A DNA stretch of 64,000 bases, taken from assembly GCA_021787495.1 (NCBI GenBank), contig JAJYLX010000001.1, forward strand, positions 124,001 to 188,000. The letters are read 5' to 3'. This stretch comes from Microcaldota archaeon. Its GTDB lineage: Archaea > Micrarchaeota > Micrarchaeia > Micrarchaeales > Micrarchaeaceae. Of the stretch, positions 47,978-57,322 are shown one piece after another. The first letter of the stretch is position 1. Each line of letters opens with the position of its first letter. A model generated the notes under the pieces. It worked only from the letters and a program-made list of their open reading frames with translations, was not told where the DNA came from and made no database searches. The position numbers and the translations under genes were made by a program.

Positions 47978-49822
47978 TTAAGCGAGGAGGTCGTTGAGCT
48001 CCTCTCCGTCGATGTTGAGCCTGTGCTTCGACATTACCGCCTTCTTCAGCTGGCCCACGTCCCCTGTCTTGTTCTCCCTCTTGAACCTGCTTATGAGCGC
48101 GGAGAGCTCTTTTCCGGTTATGCGCTGCAGCCCCAGCGCGGTTATCGCGGAGCGTATGTCGAGGCCGCCCTCCCTGGACACGGCCTTGAGAAGTTCGTCT
48201 ATGGCCTGCTTCGTTATCGCGCCCCTGGAGTACGCGGCGAATATCTCCACGAGCTTCGAATCCTCGACGCCGTCCATCCGGTAGCCGTTCCTTGCCAGCT
48301 CGGTGAACTTCTGTAGCAGCACGTTCGCCACGAGCCTACAGTCGATCCCCTCCGTCCTGCTCAGGGCCCTGTAGAGCGGCAGCCTCGGGGACCCCATGAG
48401 CAGCTCTACGGTATTGCCGTCGCCGAGCTGCGACATCAGCGTCTTCTTCTCCTTCCCTATGTCGGGCGCGCCCTTCGCCGCCTCGTCGAGCATGCCCTTA
48501 TCGACCGGTATTGGCCGCACGTCCGTCTCGGGGTACATCCTCGAGCCTCCGGGCAGCGGCCTTGTGAACCTTGAGGTGCATGACTCGTCGTTCACCGCGA
48601 CCCTCGTCTCCTTCGGGACCCCCTCAATCGCGTGCTGCGCCCTCTCCCTCGCCATCTCGGCCGCGCGCTCCGCGATGCCCGCCTTCTCCGCCACGAGTAT
48701 GAAGGAATCGCCGTCCCTCATCCCGAGCTTCCTCCTAAGTGAAGCGAGCTCCTCCTTCGATATCCCGTACTTGGCCATGTCCTCGTCGCTGTGGATTATG
48801 CCGCCGGAGCCGGCCGCCCTGGCGTAATCGCTTATCTCGCTGCCGAGCCTCCTGTTCGGGTTGACCTCCCTGCCGAGCAGCCCTGCGAATCCCGTCAGTG
48901 AGAATGCGACCGCCCTTCCTCCCCTCTCGAGCTTCTTGCGCACCAGCTCCGCCTTCGTATCCTCGAAGACGCCGGTGACGTCGACCGCCTTGCCGACCGA
49001 GGCCTTCGCCTTCTTCAGCAGCCCCGCTATGTCGGCGAGCTCCCTCTGCCTGCGCACCTCGTTCTCGACGAACCTGTCGAGCATCGAGACGTCCTGGAAG
49101 CCCTTCAGCTCCGTGCGGGCGCCGTCGGCAATGGAGACGTTGACGTCCTGCCTTATCGTGCCCAGCCCGCGCTTCACCCTGCCGGTGAGCCTGAGCAGCA
49201 TGCCGATGTGCAGCGCGACCTCCTTCGCCATCTGCGGGCTGCTTATTTCGGCGGATGTCGCTATCTCAATCAGCGGTATGCCAAGCCTGTCGACATTGTA
49301 CTCTATCTCCTCCCCGTAGTTCCTGCCTATCCCGCACGACTCCTCCTCGAGGCATATCGAGGGTATCCCTATCTTTCTCCCGTTTACGCTTATGCTGCCG
49401 TCGAATCCGATGAGCATGGTGCGCTGGAACGCGCTCGTGTCGCTCCCGTCGACCACGTTCTTCCTCATCGGCTCTATCTCGCCCATCACGTTCATGCCCA
49501 TGGCGCTCGAGAGCGAGAGCACCACGCGCAGGGCCTCGATGTTCAGCCCGTGCGGCGGCTCCTCGTCGGCGTCGACAAGGCAGGTCGAGTCCTCGTAAAG
49601 ATTGTATTCGAACCTTCTTCCTTTTCCCTGTTCGAAGCGCGCCGCCTTGTCTATCGTGCCGAGTTCTCCAGCCACAGCCCTCTGCATCCTGTACACCTTG
49701 CCTATGCCGGCGCTGTCCTGCTCCGTCGAGCAGGAACAGAACAGCTTCTCTGCGGTGTCGAGCCTCTGGTGTATCTCGAGGCCGCACCTGAAGCCCAGTT
49801 TCCTGTAATAATCGTCGTCCAT
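47978..49822 (-). CDS. gatE: Glutamyl-tRNA(Gln) amidotransferase subunit E
   Basis: Archaeal-specific GatE: with GatD it converts Glu-tRNA(Gln) to Gln-tRNA(Gln). The GatB/E cradle begins YYRKLGFRCGLEIHQRLDT, continues CSCSTEQDS, DSTCLVDADEEPPHG and LGTIRQDVNVSIA. GatE's AspRS-like insertion and the C-terminal YqeY/helical tail (KAVMSKHRLNIDGEEL) follow. 614 residues, usual. GTG 49831 would give the GTGA overlap common here and add three residues. This enzyme implies that the organism has no glutaminyl-tRNA synthetase. Confidence 0.94.
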   Translation of the reverse strand: MDDDYYRKLGFRCGLEIHQRLDTAEKLFCSCSTEQDSAGIGKVYRMQRAVAGELGTIDKAARFEQGKGRRFEYNLYEDSTCLVDADEEPPHGLNIEALRVVLSLSSAMGMNVMGEIEPMRKNVVDGSDTSAFQRTMLIGFDGSISVNGRKIGIPSICLEEESCGIGRNYGEEIEYNVDRLGIPLIEIATSAEISSPQMAKEVALHIGMLLRLTGRVKRGLGTIRQDVNVSIADGARTELKGFQDVSMLDRFVENEVRRQRELADIAGLLKKAKASVGKAVDVTGVFEDTKAELVRKKLERGGRAVAFSLTGFAGLLGREVNPNRRLGSEISDYARAAGSGGIIHSDEDMAKYGISKEELASLRRKLGMRDGDSFILVAEKAGIAERAAEMARERAQHAIEGVPKETRVAVNDESCTSRFTRPLPGGSRMYPETDVRPIPVDKGMLDEAAKGAPDIGKEKKTLMSQLGDGNTVELLMGSPRLPLYRALSRTEGIDCRLVANVLLQKFTELARNGYRMDGVEDSKLVEIFAAYSRGAITKQAIDELLKAVSREGGLDIRSAITALGLQRITGKELSALISRFKRENKTGDVGQLKKAVMSKHRLNIDGEELNDLLA

Positions 49823-49827
49823 TGGCG

Positions 49828-51162
49828 TCACACCAGGAAGGTGTCGAACCCCGTCCTGCTCTTTATCTCCCCTACCATGTTCCTGTTGAGCATCCTCCTC
49901 GCCTCGTCCTTGCCGTAGTTGCCCAGCAGCCAGCCCAGTTTCACCAGCGCCGTCTCGGGCGTCATGTCCTCGCAGTAGATCGCCCCCGCGCCGCTGATCA
50001 GGCGCAGGTTCCTGTAGACGTTCGCGTTCACCCTGCCGTACAGGCACTGCGAGGCCATTCCGACGACCATGCCATTCTCCACAGCGTCCCTGACGAGCGG
50101 CAGCCACGAATCCTCCTTCCTAGTCGGCGTCACCGGCATGTGGCCGAGGCCGGTGCCTTCGAGTATCAGGCCGTTGTAGCCCTTTTCTCTGTAGAAGTCG
50201 ATTATCGACGGATCCGATCCAGGGAAGACCTTGACCAGCGCGACCTTCCTGTCATAGCCTGTCAACGGCTTTATCCTTTCGCCGCCCTCCCTGTCAATCT
50301 TCGCGTATGCGCTTGTGTATCTTATCGCGCCCGTGTGCTCTATGAGCGCTATCGGCTTGTCGTTGATGGGGCGGAAGGTGTCCCTCCGGGAGGTATGCAT
50401 CTTCCTGACCTTGGTGCCCCTCATGAAGGCGCAAGCGGTGTCGGAGCTCGTATGGTGCATGCATATCCCCACCTCGGCTATGTCGGACTTCGCGGCGACG
50501 TCCAGCGAGCAGACAAGGTTCATGAAGGCGTCGCTCGACCCCCTGTCCGGGCTCCTCTGCGACCCTGTGAACACGACCGGGGCGTTCAGGCCCCTCAGCA
50601 TGAAGCTCAGCGCCGCGGAGCTGTAGTGCATTATGTCCGTACCGTGCGTGAAGACGACGCCCCTGGCGCCGCCGTTGAGCTCCTTCGCCGCGGCCTCGGC
50701 CATCTTCGACCACTCGACATAAGACATGTCCTCGCTCATGATGCTCAGCAGTGGTATTATCGAGACGTTGGCTATGTCGGATATCTCCGGCACCTCGTAT
50801 AACAGCTCCTCGGGTTTGGTCAGCATGTGCACCGCGCCCGTCTTGTAGTCCACCCTGCTGCCTATTGTTCCGCCGGTATAGATGAGCGACACGTCATCGA
50901 GGCCCTTGTTGCGCACCAGCTTCGCTGCGGGCAGCTCTATCTCCCTGGGCTTCGAGGCAAGCTTCTCCGCCTTGTACCTGCCCGGGTCTATCCCTATGTT
51001 GTACCCGCTGTCCAGCTTGACTATCAGGACGTCGGGGTCGTTCGCCTCGGTGCTCGGCATGACCTCGCCCTCGAGGGACACCTTCCCGTACGAGAGCCTC
51101 ACCCTGTCCATCACGTCGGCGTTTATCGACTTGAGCAGCGAGGTTACCTTTTTGCCGTACAT
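49828..51162 (-). CDS. gatD: Glutamyl-tRNA(Gln) amidotransferase subunit D
   Basis: Asparaginase-like subunit that releases ammonia from glutamine or asparagine for GatE. An N-terminal beta domain (residues 1-85) precedes the asparaginase core: DVSLIYTGGTIGSRVDY with the first catalytic Thr, VVFTHGTDIMHYSSAAL with the second Thr-Asp pair, PVVFTGSQRSPDRG. 444 residues, normal. It lies directly between the methylthiotransferase and gatE, stop/start overlapping or adjacent on both sides, so the three are one operon. Confidence 0.95.
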   Translation of the reverse strand: MYGKKVTSLLKSINADVMDRVRLSYGKVSLEGEVMPSTEANDPDVLIVKLDSGYNIGIDPGRYKAEKLASKPREIELPAAKLVRNKGLDDVSLIYTGGTIGSRVDYKTGAVHMLTKPEELLYEVPEISDIANVSIIPLLSIMSEDMSYVEWSKMAEAAAKELNGGARGVVFTHGTDIMHYSSAALSFMLRGLNAPVVFTGSQRSPDRGSSDAFMNLVCSLDVAAKSDIAEVGICMHHTSSDTACAFMRGTKVRKMHTSRRDTFRPINDKPIALIEHTGAIRYTSAYAKIDREGGERIKPLTGYDRKVALVKVFPGSDPSIIDFYREKGYNGLILEGTGLGHMPVTPTRKEDSWLPLVRDAVENGMVVGMASQCLYGRVNANVYRNLRLISGAGAIYCEDMTPETALVKLGWLLGNYGKDEARRMLNRNMVGEIKSRTGFDTFLV

Positions 51163-52449
51163 CTATTCAGGCCTGCAGTACAATGCATTTGAAGATGCGC
51201 TATAAACATTTAAATCAGCATAGCCGCCGGCCGCGAGGCCTCCGGCGTCGCAGTCCCTGACGACCACCTGCCTGTACGAATCCGTGCGCCCGTTGAGCGA
51301 ACCCCTCGCGGGTTCCGTGAGCAGCACGGGGATCGTCCTCCCCACGTAGGAAACGTTCTTTTCCTTTTGGATCCTCCTCGCGAGCCTCGACGCCGCGACG
51401 CTCCTCCTCTTTATCTCCAGCTGGCCCAGCTGCCTGAGCCTCGACGCCCTGGTGTGCTCCCTCGCGCCGAACCTCGATATGTTTATCATGTCCGGCCTGG
51501 CGGTTTTCAGCAGTCCGAGAGTCTCATCAAAGTCCTCCTCGGTCTCGGTCGGATATCCGACTATTATGTCGGTCTCTATCGCGATGCCCTTCACCCCCCT
51601 CCTCAGCCTTTTCACGTGGTCCATGAACGTGCCGGAGCCGCAGCCCCTTCCCATATCCATGAGCACGCGGTCGCTGCCAGCCTGCACCGGAAGATGCAGG
51701 AACCTGTAGAACCTGTCGCTGTCGAACGCGGCGATCAGCTCGTCGATGTACTTGTGGAGGTGGTCCGGGTTGAGCATCCCTATCCTGACCTTGAAGTCGC
51801 CGTCGATTTCGGAGATCTCCCTCATGAGCCCGGCTATGTCCGTCTTCCTGTCGGCCCCGTACGCGCCCATGTCCTGCGACGTCAGCTCTATCTCCTTCGA
51901 TCCTGCCTTCGCCGCGTTCTCCACCGCCCTCAATATGACATCCTCCGGGAAGCTGTTCAGCCTCCCCCTTGCGAATCTGGTCTCGCAGAACGAACAGGCA
52001 GACAGGCAGCCCTCGGAGACCGGCACCCTTGCTATCACGGAACCGTTCGCTTTCAACAGCGCGGGCTTATCCGGTCCTGCGTGGCGGGAGTAGTCGGATG
52101 CGGCTCCGTTGTTTGCGTCCGCTACCGCATCGACTATCCTGTCGATGCTGCCGGTCGTCACGATTACCGCGTTAGGTGCATGCTTCCTTATGACGTCCGC
52201 GTTGGCGCCGGCCATGCAGCCGGCCACGACGAGCCTCGCGTCGCCCTTGACGAGCCTCTTTATGTTGTCCAGTATCCTCTGCTCGGTGGGCCGCTTCACG
52301 GTGCAGGTGTTGAGGACTATCACTTCAGCGTCGCGCTCGCTGCCCACGACCTCGACGCCGCCGCCCTCCAACAGCCCCGCCATTATGTCCGAATCCGCCC
52401 TGTTGAGGGTGCAACCATAAGTCTTAATATATGTTCTCACTACAAACAC
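51163..52449 (-). CDS. tRNA t6A37 methylthiotransferase (MtaB/CDKAL1-like, archaeal)
   Basis: Radical-SAM enzyme of the MiaB family that adds a methylthio group to t6A37 in tRNA. N-terminal UPF0004 domain with its three cysteines (KTYGCTLNRADSD, VLNTCTVK, VVAGCM), radical-SAM motif EGCLSACSFCETRFARG (CxxxCxxC), and a C-terminal TRAM domain (SYVGRTIPVLLTEPARG...GYADLNV). 428 residues. GTG 52449 is the longest start; GTG 52440 is possible. A TATA-like CTTAAATTCC (complement of 52482-52491) is shared with the divergent zinc protein. Confidence 0.9.
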   Translation of the reverse strand: MFVVRTYIKTYGCTLNRADSDIMAGLLEGGGVEVVGSERDAEVIVLNTCTVKRPTEQRILDNIKRLVKGDARLVVAGCMAGANADVIRKHAPNAVIVTTGSIDRIVDAVADANNGAASDYSRHAGPDKPALLKANGSVIARVPVSEGCLSACSFCETRFARGRLNSFPEDVILRAVENAAKAGSKEIELTSQDMGAYGADRKTDIAGLMREISEIDGDFKVRIGMLNPDHLHKYIDELIAAFDSDRFYRFLHLPVQAGSDRVLMDMGRGCGSGTFMDHVKRLRRGVKGIAIETDIIVGYPTETEEDFDETLGLLKTARPDMINISRFGAREHTRASRLRQLGQLEIKRRSVAASRLARRIQKEKNVSYVGRTIPVLLTEPARGSLNGRTDSYRQVVVRDCDAGGLAAGGYADLNVYSASSNALYCRPE

Positions 52450-52517
52450 TAGCGTGGCAATCCTGCCCCGGGACTCTCGTCCAAGGAATTTAAGGCTTGC
52501 CTGGAAGGTCGATTATT

Positions 52518-52733
52518 GTGGCGTCATTCTGCGAAAGGTGCAAGAAGGAGATATTCAGGTACAGCGGATGCAACTACTGCGGCAGGAAGATATGCGACAG
52601 CTGCATGAAGAGCTCGCAGCGCGTCGCCAAGATAAAGAAGATCGTCATCTGCAAGGACTGCTGGTCCGACATAAAGAAGCGCAGGCAGTACAAGAATAAG
52701 GTGAGCGTGGTCGACGTCACGTCGGCCGCGTAG
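52518..52733 (+). CDS. Small zinc-finger protein, conserved archaeal type
   Basis: A 71-residue protein with four CxxC-type pairs: CERCK, CNYCG, CDSCM and CKDCW, enough for two zinc sites in a cross-brace or tandem arrangement, followed by a basic helix (WSDIKKRRQYKNK). GTG 52518 is chosen because it lies about 30 nt from AATTTAAGG (52480-52488); TTG 52497 is also open. It is convergent with the pilin-like gene 2 bp away. Function unknown; small zinc proteins of this kind often bind RNA or RNA polymerase. Confidence 0.72.
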   Translation: MASFCERCKKEIFRYSGCNYCGRKICDSCMKSSQRVAKIKKIVICKDCWSDIKKRRQYKNKVSVVDVTSAA

Positions 52734-52735
52734 GG

Positions 52736-53659
52736 TCAGGTCGGAGGGTAAAGTGTCGTCCACGTGCCGTTGAAGCTCGCGGACCCGGCCAACTGGCCGT
52801 TGTTGTTATTGCCGGAGTAGTCGTTGGCATTGCCGTTGAGCGGCCACCACCCTACCAGGTCCTGCAGGTCGATGGGCGCCCCTCCGATCCCCTCCTGGTA
52901 GAGGGCGTCCAGGCTGTTCTGCGGGAGCGGCTGGTCGTATACCTGCACGTTCGTGACCAGCCCATTGAACGTGTAGATGTTGCCGTTCGGCCCTATCACG
53001 GCGCCCAGCGTGAACGCGTTCGATTCCTGCACCCTCAGCGGCTGCTTCGTGGCGTTCGAGAAGACCTGCATGTCCACGTACATGGCCGCGTAGCCGCTCG
53101 TCTCGTTGTATGACACCGCGATGAACTCCCACCTGCCTGCAGGTATGGAGTAATTCCCGTTGGGCCACTTCAGGTAGGAGGCGTTGATCCAGACGGGGCC
53201 GCACCCACCGTTGTTGTACCCGTAGCCGAACACGGCGAAGCCGGTCCCGGGGCTTGGGGAGCTGCCGAGGATGCCTTGGCACTTCGGCACGGGGCCGAGC
53301 CAGTACACCCACATGGTGGCTGTCACGCCCGCGCCATTCATGTCCAGCGGCAGGTTGGGCACGCTGACATATCCGTAGCCGAGACCGCTCCGGTACGCGT
53401 ACCCGAAATCCTGTACGAATTGGGGCGCCAGGCTGGCGCACTGTCCGAGCATGACGGCGGAGCTCGACGAGTACGCGCCCCCCGGCCTGAACACCCTGCA
53501 CGAGCCCGGGAAGGCGCGCAGCGAGGTCGCGCCGGAATTGAAGAGGCCGAGCTCGAACAGCGCGGCCAGGACGATGGCTATGGAGAGTATCGCCCACCCG
53601 TACATCAGCAGGTACTCCATGGCGGATTGCGCCTCGATCCGCCCCGCGAGTTTGCGCAT
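52736..53659 (-). CDS. Archaeal type IV pilin-like protein with LamG lectin domain
   Basis: The N-terminus has a class III signal peptide: basic MRKLAGRIE, then AQSAMEYLLMYGWAILSI, with the Q-S-A-x-E-Y motif processed by archaeal prepilin peptidase (cleavage before Gln, about residue 11) and a hydrophobic helix that would form the pilus core. Residues about 60-300 form a concanavalin/LamG domain (GVTATMWVYWLGP, GRWEFIAVSYNETSG, GAVIGPNGNIYTFNGLVTNVQVYD, DLVGWWPLNGNANDYSGN). A pilus or surface subunit carrying a sugar-binding head is inferred, useful for adhesion. 307 residues. Confidence 0.85.
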   Translation of the reverse strand: MRKLAGRIEAQSAMEYLLMYGWAILSIAIVLAALFELGLFNSGATSLRAFPGSCRVFRPGGAYSSSSAVMLGQCASLAPQFVQDFGYAYRSGLGYGYVSVPNLPLDMNGAGVTATMWVYWLGPVPKCQGILGSSPSPGTGFAVFGYGYNNGGCGPVWINASYLKWPNGNYSIPAGRWEFIAVSYNETSGYAAMYVDMQVFSNATKQPLRVQESNAFTLGAVIGPNGNIYTFNGLVTNVQVYDQPLPQNSLDALYQEGIGGAPIDLQDLVGWWPLNGNANDYSGNNNNGQLAGSASFNGTWTTLYPPT

Positions 53660-53710
53660 GCAACCGAAGGTAGAACGCTGTGAACCGCTAAATCACTTGC
53701 TGCTGGAATG

Positions 53711-55195
53711 TCAGCCAGGGAAGATCGGGCGTTTCGAAAGCATCATCGGCAGGGATGACCTTTCCTTCGGCATCCCAGCCGTCTTGCCGGTTACCTCTTC
53801 TATGAGTCTCTCTATGCTTAGCTTCTCCTGGCTCTTCCCGTCCCTTCTCCTCACCGAGAGCTCCCCGGTGCTTGCCTCCTTGTCGCCGATGACCGCCACA
53901 TACGGCACCCACTCGAGCTCCGCGTTTCTCACCTTCTTGTCGAGCGTCTCGTTCGTGTCATCCACATCAGCCCTTATTCCAATTTCGACCAGCCCGTTTG
54001 CGAGTTCCATGCACCTGCCTACATGCTTGTCTGAGACGGAAAGCAGCCTGACCTGTGTTGAAGCAAGCCAGAGGGGGAATGACGCGGTTTCTCCACTGTT
54101 AATCTTTATCGCGGCGAGTTCCAGCAGCGCGTAGATCACGCGCTCTATTGCACCGCTGGGGGAACAGTGTAATATTATGGAGTTCCTGCGTTTCCCATCC
54201 TCATCCACGTATGTCACTTTATATCTCTCGCTGTTCTCGTGATCTACCTGTACCGTCGATAGAGAGGTTGCCTTGTCCGCCGAGTCTATCACGTTGAACT
54301 CGAACTTGGGGTCGAAATATGCGTAGCGGAAGCTCCACATCTCTATCAGGGCCGGCTTCTTGAGCCTGTCCGTGACGATATGTGTGATGAAGCCCTTGTC
54401 CCTCTCCCAGAACTCCTCAGTGAACCTGATTGCGGTCTCATACTCGTCCATTTTTATTCCGATGCCGTCCATAACAGACACGCACAGATCAAACTGACTG
54501 TAGAACTCGGCCTCCGCCTGCTTGAGGTCCGTGCACACGGTGTGCATATCAGGCATGGTAAAGGCCCTCATGCGCTTTATGCCGACCAGTTCGCCGCCCT
54601 GTTCCCTTCTGAAGCTGTATCTGGAGAGCTCATACAACTTCAATGGCAATTGTTTGTATGACATACCCATGTCATGCATTATCAGAAACTGGCCAAAGCA
54701 GGCGGCGAACCTGAGGAAGAACTCCCTGTTGTCCGACTTGACCGTATAATGCCTATTGGGGAACCTGTTCAGGTAATCCTTGAACGCGGGGTGCTGGTAA
54801 TCATACATTATCGGAGTCTCTACCTCCATCCCGCCATACCCGACGACCCTGTCGGTCACGTATTTTTCAAGCAAGGACTTTATCAGCCTGCCGTTCGGAT
54901 AGAACCTCATGTTACCCGCATCGGAGCCGGGCTCGTAGTCGACGAGGTTCAGCCTTTTCATCAGGCGGATGTGCTCTGGGGCTTTGGCATACGCCCTCAC
55001 CTTCCTGATCTCATAATCGGCAAATTTTTTCAGGTTCTGGCACTTGGAGAAATCGAATTTGTCAACGCCTACTAGCCGCCCGTCCGTATCCAATATATAC
55101 CATGTGGACCTTACCTTCTCCTCAGCTTTCAGCGCAAGTGAAAACTCCCCATTTGTTGCGCCTCTCTTCTTGGGTTTGCCTCTATCGCTCGCCAT
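53711..55195 (-). CDS. thrS: Threonyl-tRNA synthetase, archaeal-type core without editing domain
   Basis: A 494-residue class II synthetase. Motif 1-2 region: GYGGMEVETPIMYDYQHPAF, YELSRYSFRREQGGELVGIK, RMRAFTMPDMHTVC; motif 3: ILHCSPSGAIERVIYALLE. The anticodon-binding domain follows (VRLLSVSDKHVGRCMELANG...). This core is of the Methanocaldococcus/Pyrococcus ThrRS type. The N-terminal 110 residues are not the D-aminoacyl deacylase-like editing domain of archaeal ThrRS; they are a short unrelated stretch (STWYILDTDGRLVGVDKFD). A second ThrRS with editing domain is encoded upstream on the same strand, so the two may share work as in crenarchaeal ThrRS-cat/ThrRS-ed pairs. Confidence 0.82.
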   Translation of the reverse strand: MASDRGKPKKRGATNGEFSLALKAEEKVRSTWYILDTDGRLVGVDKFDFSKCQNLKKFADYEIRKVRAYAKAPEHIRLMKRLNLVDYEPGSDAGNMRFYPNGRLIKSLLEKYVTDRVVGYGGMEVETPIMYDYQHPAFKDYLNRFPNRHYTVKSDNREFFLRFAACFGQFLIMHDMGMSYKQLPLKLYELSRYSFRREQGGELVGIKRMRAFTMPDMHTVCTDLKQAEAEFYSQFDLCVSVMDGIGIKMDEYETAIRFTEEFWERDKGFITHIVTDRLKKPALIEMWSFRYAYFDPKFEFNVIDSADKATSLSTVQVDHENSERYKVTYVDEDGKRRNSIILHCSPSGAIERVIYALLELAAIKINSGETASFPLWLASTQVRLLSVSDKHVGRCMELANGLVEIGIRADVDDTNETLDKKVRNAELEWVPYVAVIGDKEASTGELSVRRRDGKSQEKLSIERLIEEVTGKTAGMPKERSSLPMMLSKRPIFPG

Positions 55196-55571
55196 TTAAA
55201 CTACCTGCCAGGTTTGAGCGCGAAAATAGGGAAAAGGAAGCGGCTGCACGATATGAAAAGCCTACATATGCCGCAGCGTTTGGAAGTGACCGCCCACGGT
55301 GAACACCAGAACCGCTGCTCTGCGCACTCTTTTATGGCTTCCGTACAGGCAAATTTTGTTTATGGCAGAGCACCGATTCTAGCACAGTGTTCCGATACCC
55401 ATGGTATGGGTTTATAACGCGATGACGCCCATTCAGGCTTGCGCAAAATGCAAGGCCGTCGGTCGGCACGAGGAGAAAGGCGGTTATAACACCCTTCCCG
55501 TGTCGTCATGGCGAGACTTCAATGAACTGAGGCCGCGTGCCCTGCGGTCGGATCCGCAGGTACGGCTGGAA
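55196..55571 (-). other. Intergenic region between the two thrS genes
   Basis: 376 bp without a gene I can support. On the minus strand there are TATA-like elements: GTTATAACC (near 55475), GTTATAAACC (near 55410) and CCATAAAAG (near 55337). Any of these could start the transcript of the downstream thrS, which would then have a leader of 100 nt or more, unusual here. Short open frames on either strand lack motifs. No tRNA-like or C/D-box pattern was found. Confidence 0.4.
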
Positions 55572-57275
55572 TCAGTATGCCTGTTCGGGTTTCCTCTCTG
55601 ATATCTCTTTGCCGACCGTCTCAACGAACTCCTCCACAGTAAGGCCCTGCTTCTGCTTCCCCGACCTGTCCCTGACGGTTATCTTCTTCGATTCCTGCTC
55701 GCGGTTGCCCAGGACTATCATGTATGGCACCTTCCTCATCTGGGCGTCGCGGATCTTGTACTCGAGCGTGCGCCCGGAATCGTCGACCCTGACGCGCATC
55801 CTCGCCTTGCGCAGCTGTTCGTAGACCTCACCGGCGTACTTCGCGTTGCCCTCGCCTATTGACATGACAACCACCTGCACAGGGGCCAGCCACGTTGGGA
55901 ACTTGCCCTGGTAATGCTCGACCATGACGCCTATGAACCTCTCGAGGCTTCCCAGTATCGCCCTGTGTATCATTATGGGCGTGTGCTCCCTGCCATCCTC
56001 ACCTGTGTAAGCCAGCTTGAAGCGCAGCGGCAGCTGGTAGTCCAATTGTATGGTTGCGCACTGCCACGCCCTGCCCTGCGAGTCGGTGACGTCGAAGTCT
56101 ATCTTCGGACCGTAGAAGGCAGCATCGCCTTCCTTCAGCTCGTACTTCATGCCGTTCTTCTCGAGGGCGTGCTTCAGCGCGTCGGTCGCCTTGTCCCACA
56201 ACCCAACGTCGCCCATGAAGTTGTTCGGGTCGCGCGTCGACAATTTCGGCGTGTACTTCAGTCCGAATGTCCCGTATACCTCTTTTACGAGCCTCAGCAG
56301 GGAGACCATCTCGCCGTCTAGCTGATCCTCCGTGATGAAGATATGGCCGTCATCCTGCGTCAACTCCTGCACGCGGAACAATCCTCCGAGAGAGCCGCTC
56401 ACCTCCTTCCTGTAGAGCTTGTCGAATATTGCGCTGCGCCACGGCAGCTCCTTGTAGCTGCGCTTCCTCGTCTTGTAAATCATTATCGTGGAGGGGCAGT
56501 TCATCGGCTTTATGCCCATGTCCCCTGACTCGTAGCCGACCATGAACATGTTGTCCTTGTAGTGGTCATAGTGGCCGCTGACGTGCCAGAGCGCCACGTT
56601 CGCCAGCGCAGGCGTGCTTATCTCTTCATAGCCGTAATCATAGTACTTCTCGCGCATAAACCTCACGAGCTCTTGGTAGATTATCCAGCCCTCCGGGTGC
56701 CAGTATGTCATACCCGGCGAGATCTCCTGCCCGCTGTAGAGGTTGAGCTGCTCCCCTATGGTCCTGTGATCCGTCTCCGGCAGCCCGGACCAGTCCGATT
56801 TCTTCACTATCGAGAGATCCAGCTTCCTTCTTTCATCCTTCTCCACCCTCTTTGCCCCCTTCGCGGAGCCGTAGCTCCTCGACATCTCTGCCAGTGGGTG
56901 CCCCTTTATCTCGAGGCTTAGCTGCTTGTTCCAGCCGAAGGGCGCGTGCTCGACCTTCCCATCGAAGACCTTCTTCGCGTGCTCCCTCATCGCCTTGAGG
57001 ACCTCCATCGCCTTGTCCGGTTGCTCCAGGCTGCCGCTGAGGTGCGCGAACGGGTATATGACGAGCGTTCCGATCTTCTGCTTTTTCGCGAACACCACGC
57101 TGGAGTCGACGGCCTCCTCCCCCATCCTCGCGGTGTCCCCCGCCTCGACGCTGGTGAGCATGACCAGCGCGTTGCTTATTTTTCTCTCCTTCTCGCCACT
57201 CTCCTCGTAGACGCTCGCCTCCGGCTTGATGAGTCTGTAGCTTATCGAATTTACGTCTAATTGTAATATCTTCAT
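55572..57275 (-). CDS. thrS: Threonyl-tRNA synthetase with archaeal editing domain
   Basis: A 567-residue protein. Residues 1-140 are the archaeal ThrRS N-terminal D-aminoacyl-tRNA-deacylase-like editing domain (ALVMLTSVEAGD, VIYPFAHLSGSLEQPDKAM, KGHPLAEMSRSYG), which removes serine from Ser-tRNA(Thr). The core is of the bacterial-like type: HRTIGEQLNLYSGQEISPGM, MGIKPMNCPSTIMIYKTRKR with the zinc Cys, FRVQELTQDDGHIFIT, CATIQLDYQLPLRFKL, IMIHRAILGSLERFIG (motif 3), then the anticodon-binding domain. An archaeal editing domain on a bacterial-like core occurs in some archaea. It lies upstream of the other thrS. Confidence 0.92.
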   Translation of the reverse strand: MKILQLDVNSISYRLIKPEASVYEESGEKERKISNALVMLTSVEAGDTARMGEEAVDSSVVFAKKQKIGTLVIYPFAHLSGSLEQPDKAMEVLKAMREHAKKVFDGKVEHAPFGWNKQLSLEIKGHPLAEMSRSYGSAKGAKRVEKDERRKLDLSIVKKSDWSGLPETDHRTIGEQLNLYSGQEISPGMTYWHPEGWIIYQELVRFMREKYYDYGYEEISTPALANVALWHVSGHYDHYKDNMFMVGYESGDMGIKPMNCPSTIMIYKTRKRSYKELPWRSAIFDKLYRKEVSGSLGGLFRVQELTQDDGHIFITEDQLDGEMVSLLRLVKEVYGTFGLKYTPKLSTRDPNNFMGDVGLWDKATDALKHALEKNGMKYELKEGDAAFYGPKIDFDVTDSQGRAWQCATIQLDYQLPLRFKLAYTGEDGREHTPIMIHRAILGSLERFIGVMVEHYQGKFPTWLAPVQVVVMSIGEGNAKYAGEVYEQLRKARMRVRVDDSGRTLEYKIRDAQMRKVPYMIVLGNREQESKKITVRDRSGKQKQGLTVEEFVETVGKEISERKPEQAY

Positions 57276-57322
57276 GCAAATGCCCCTGCCTAGATATTCG
57301 TCGGGGTGTATTTTAAAGATTT

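Noticed and set aside
55196-55571. T-box-like or C/D-box RNA between the thrS genes
   Set aside because: No RTGATGA/CTGA pairs in correct spacing and no tRNA-sensing structure; T-boxes are not known in archaea.
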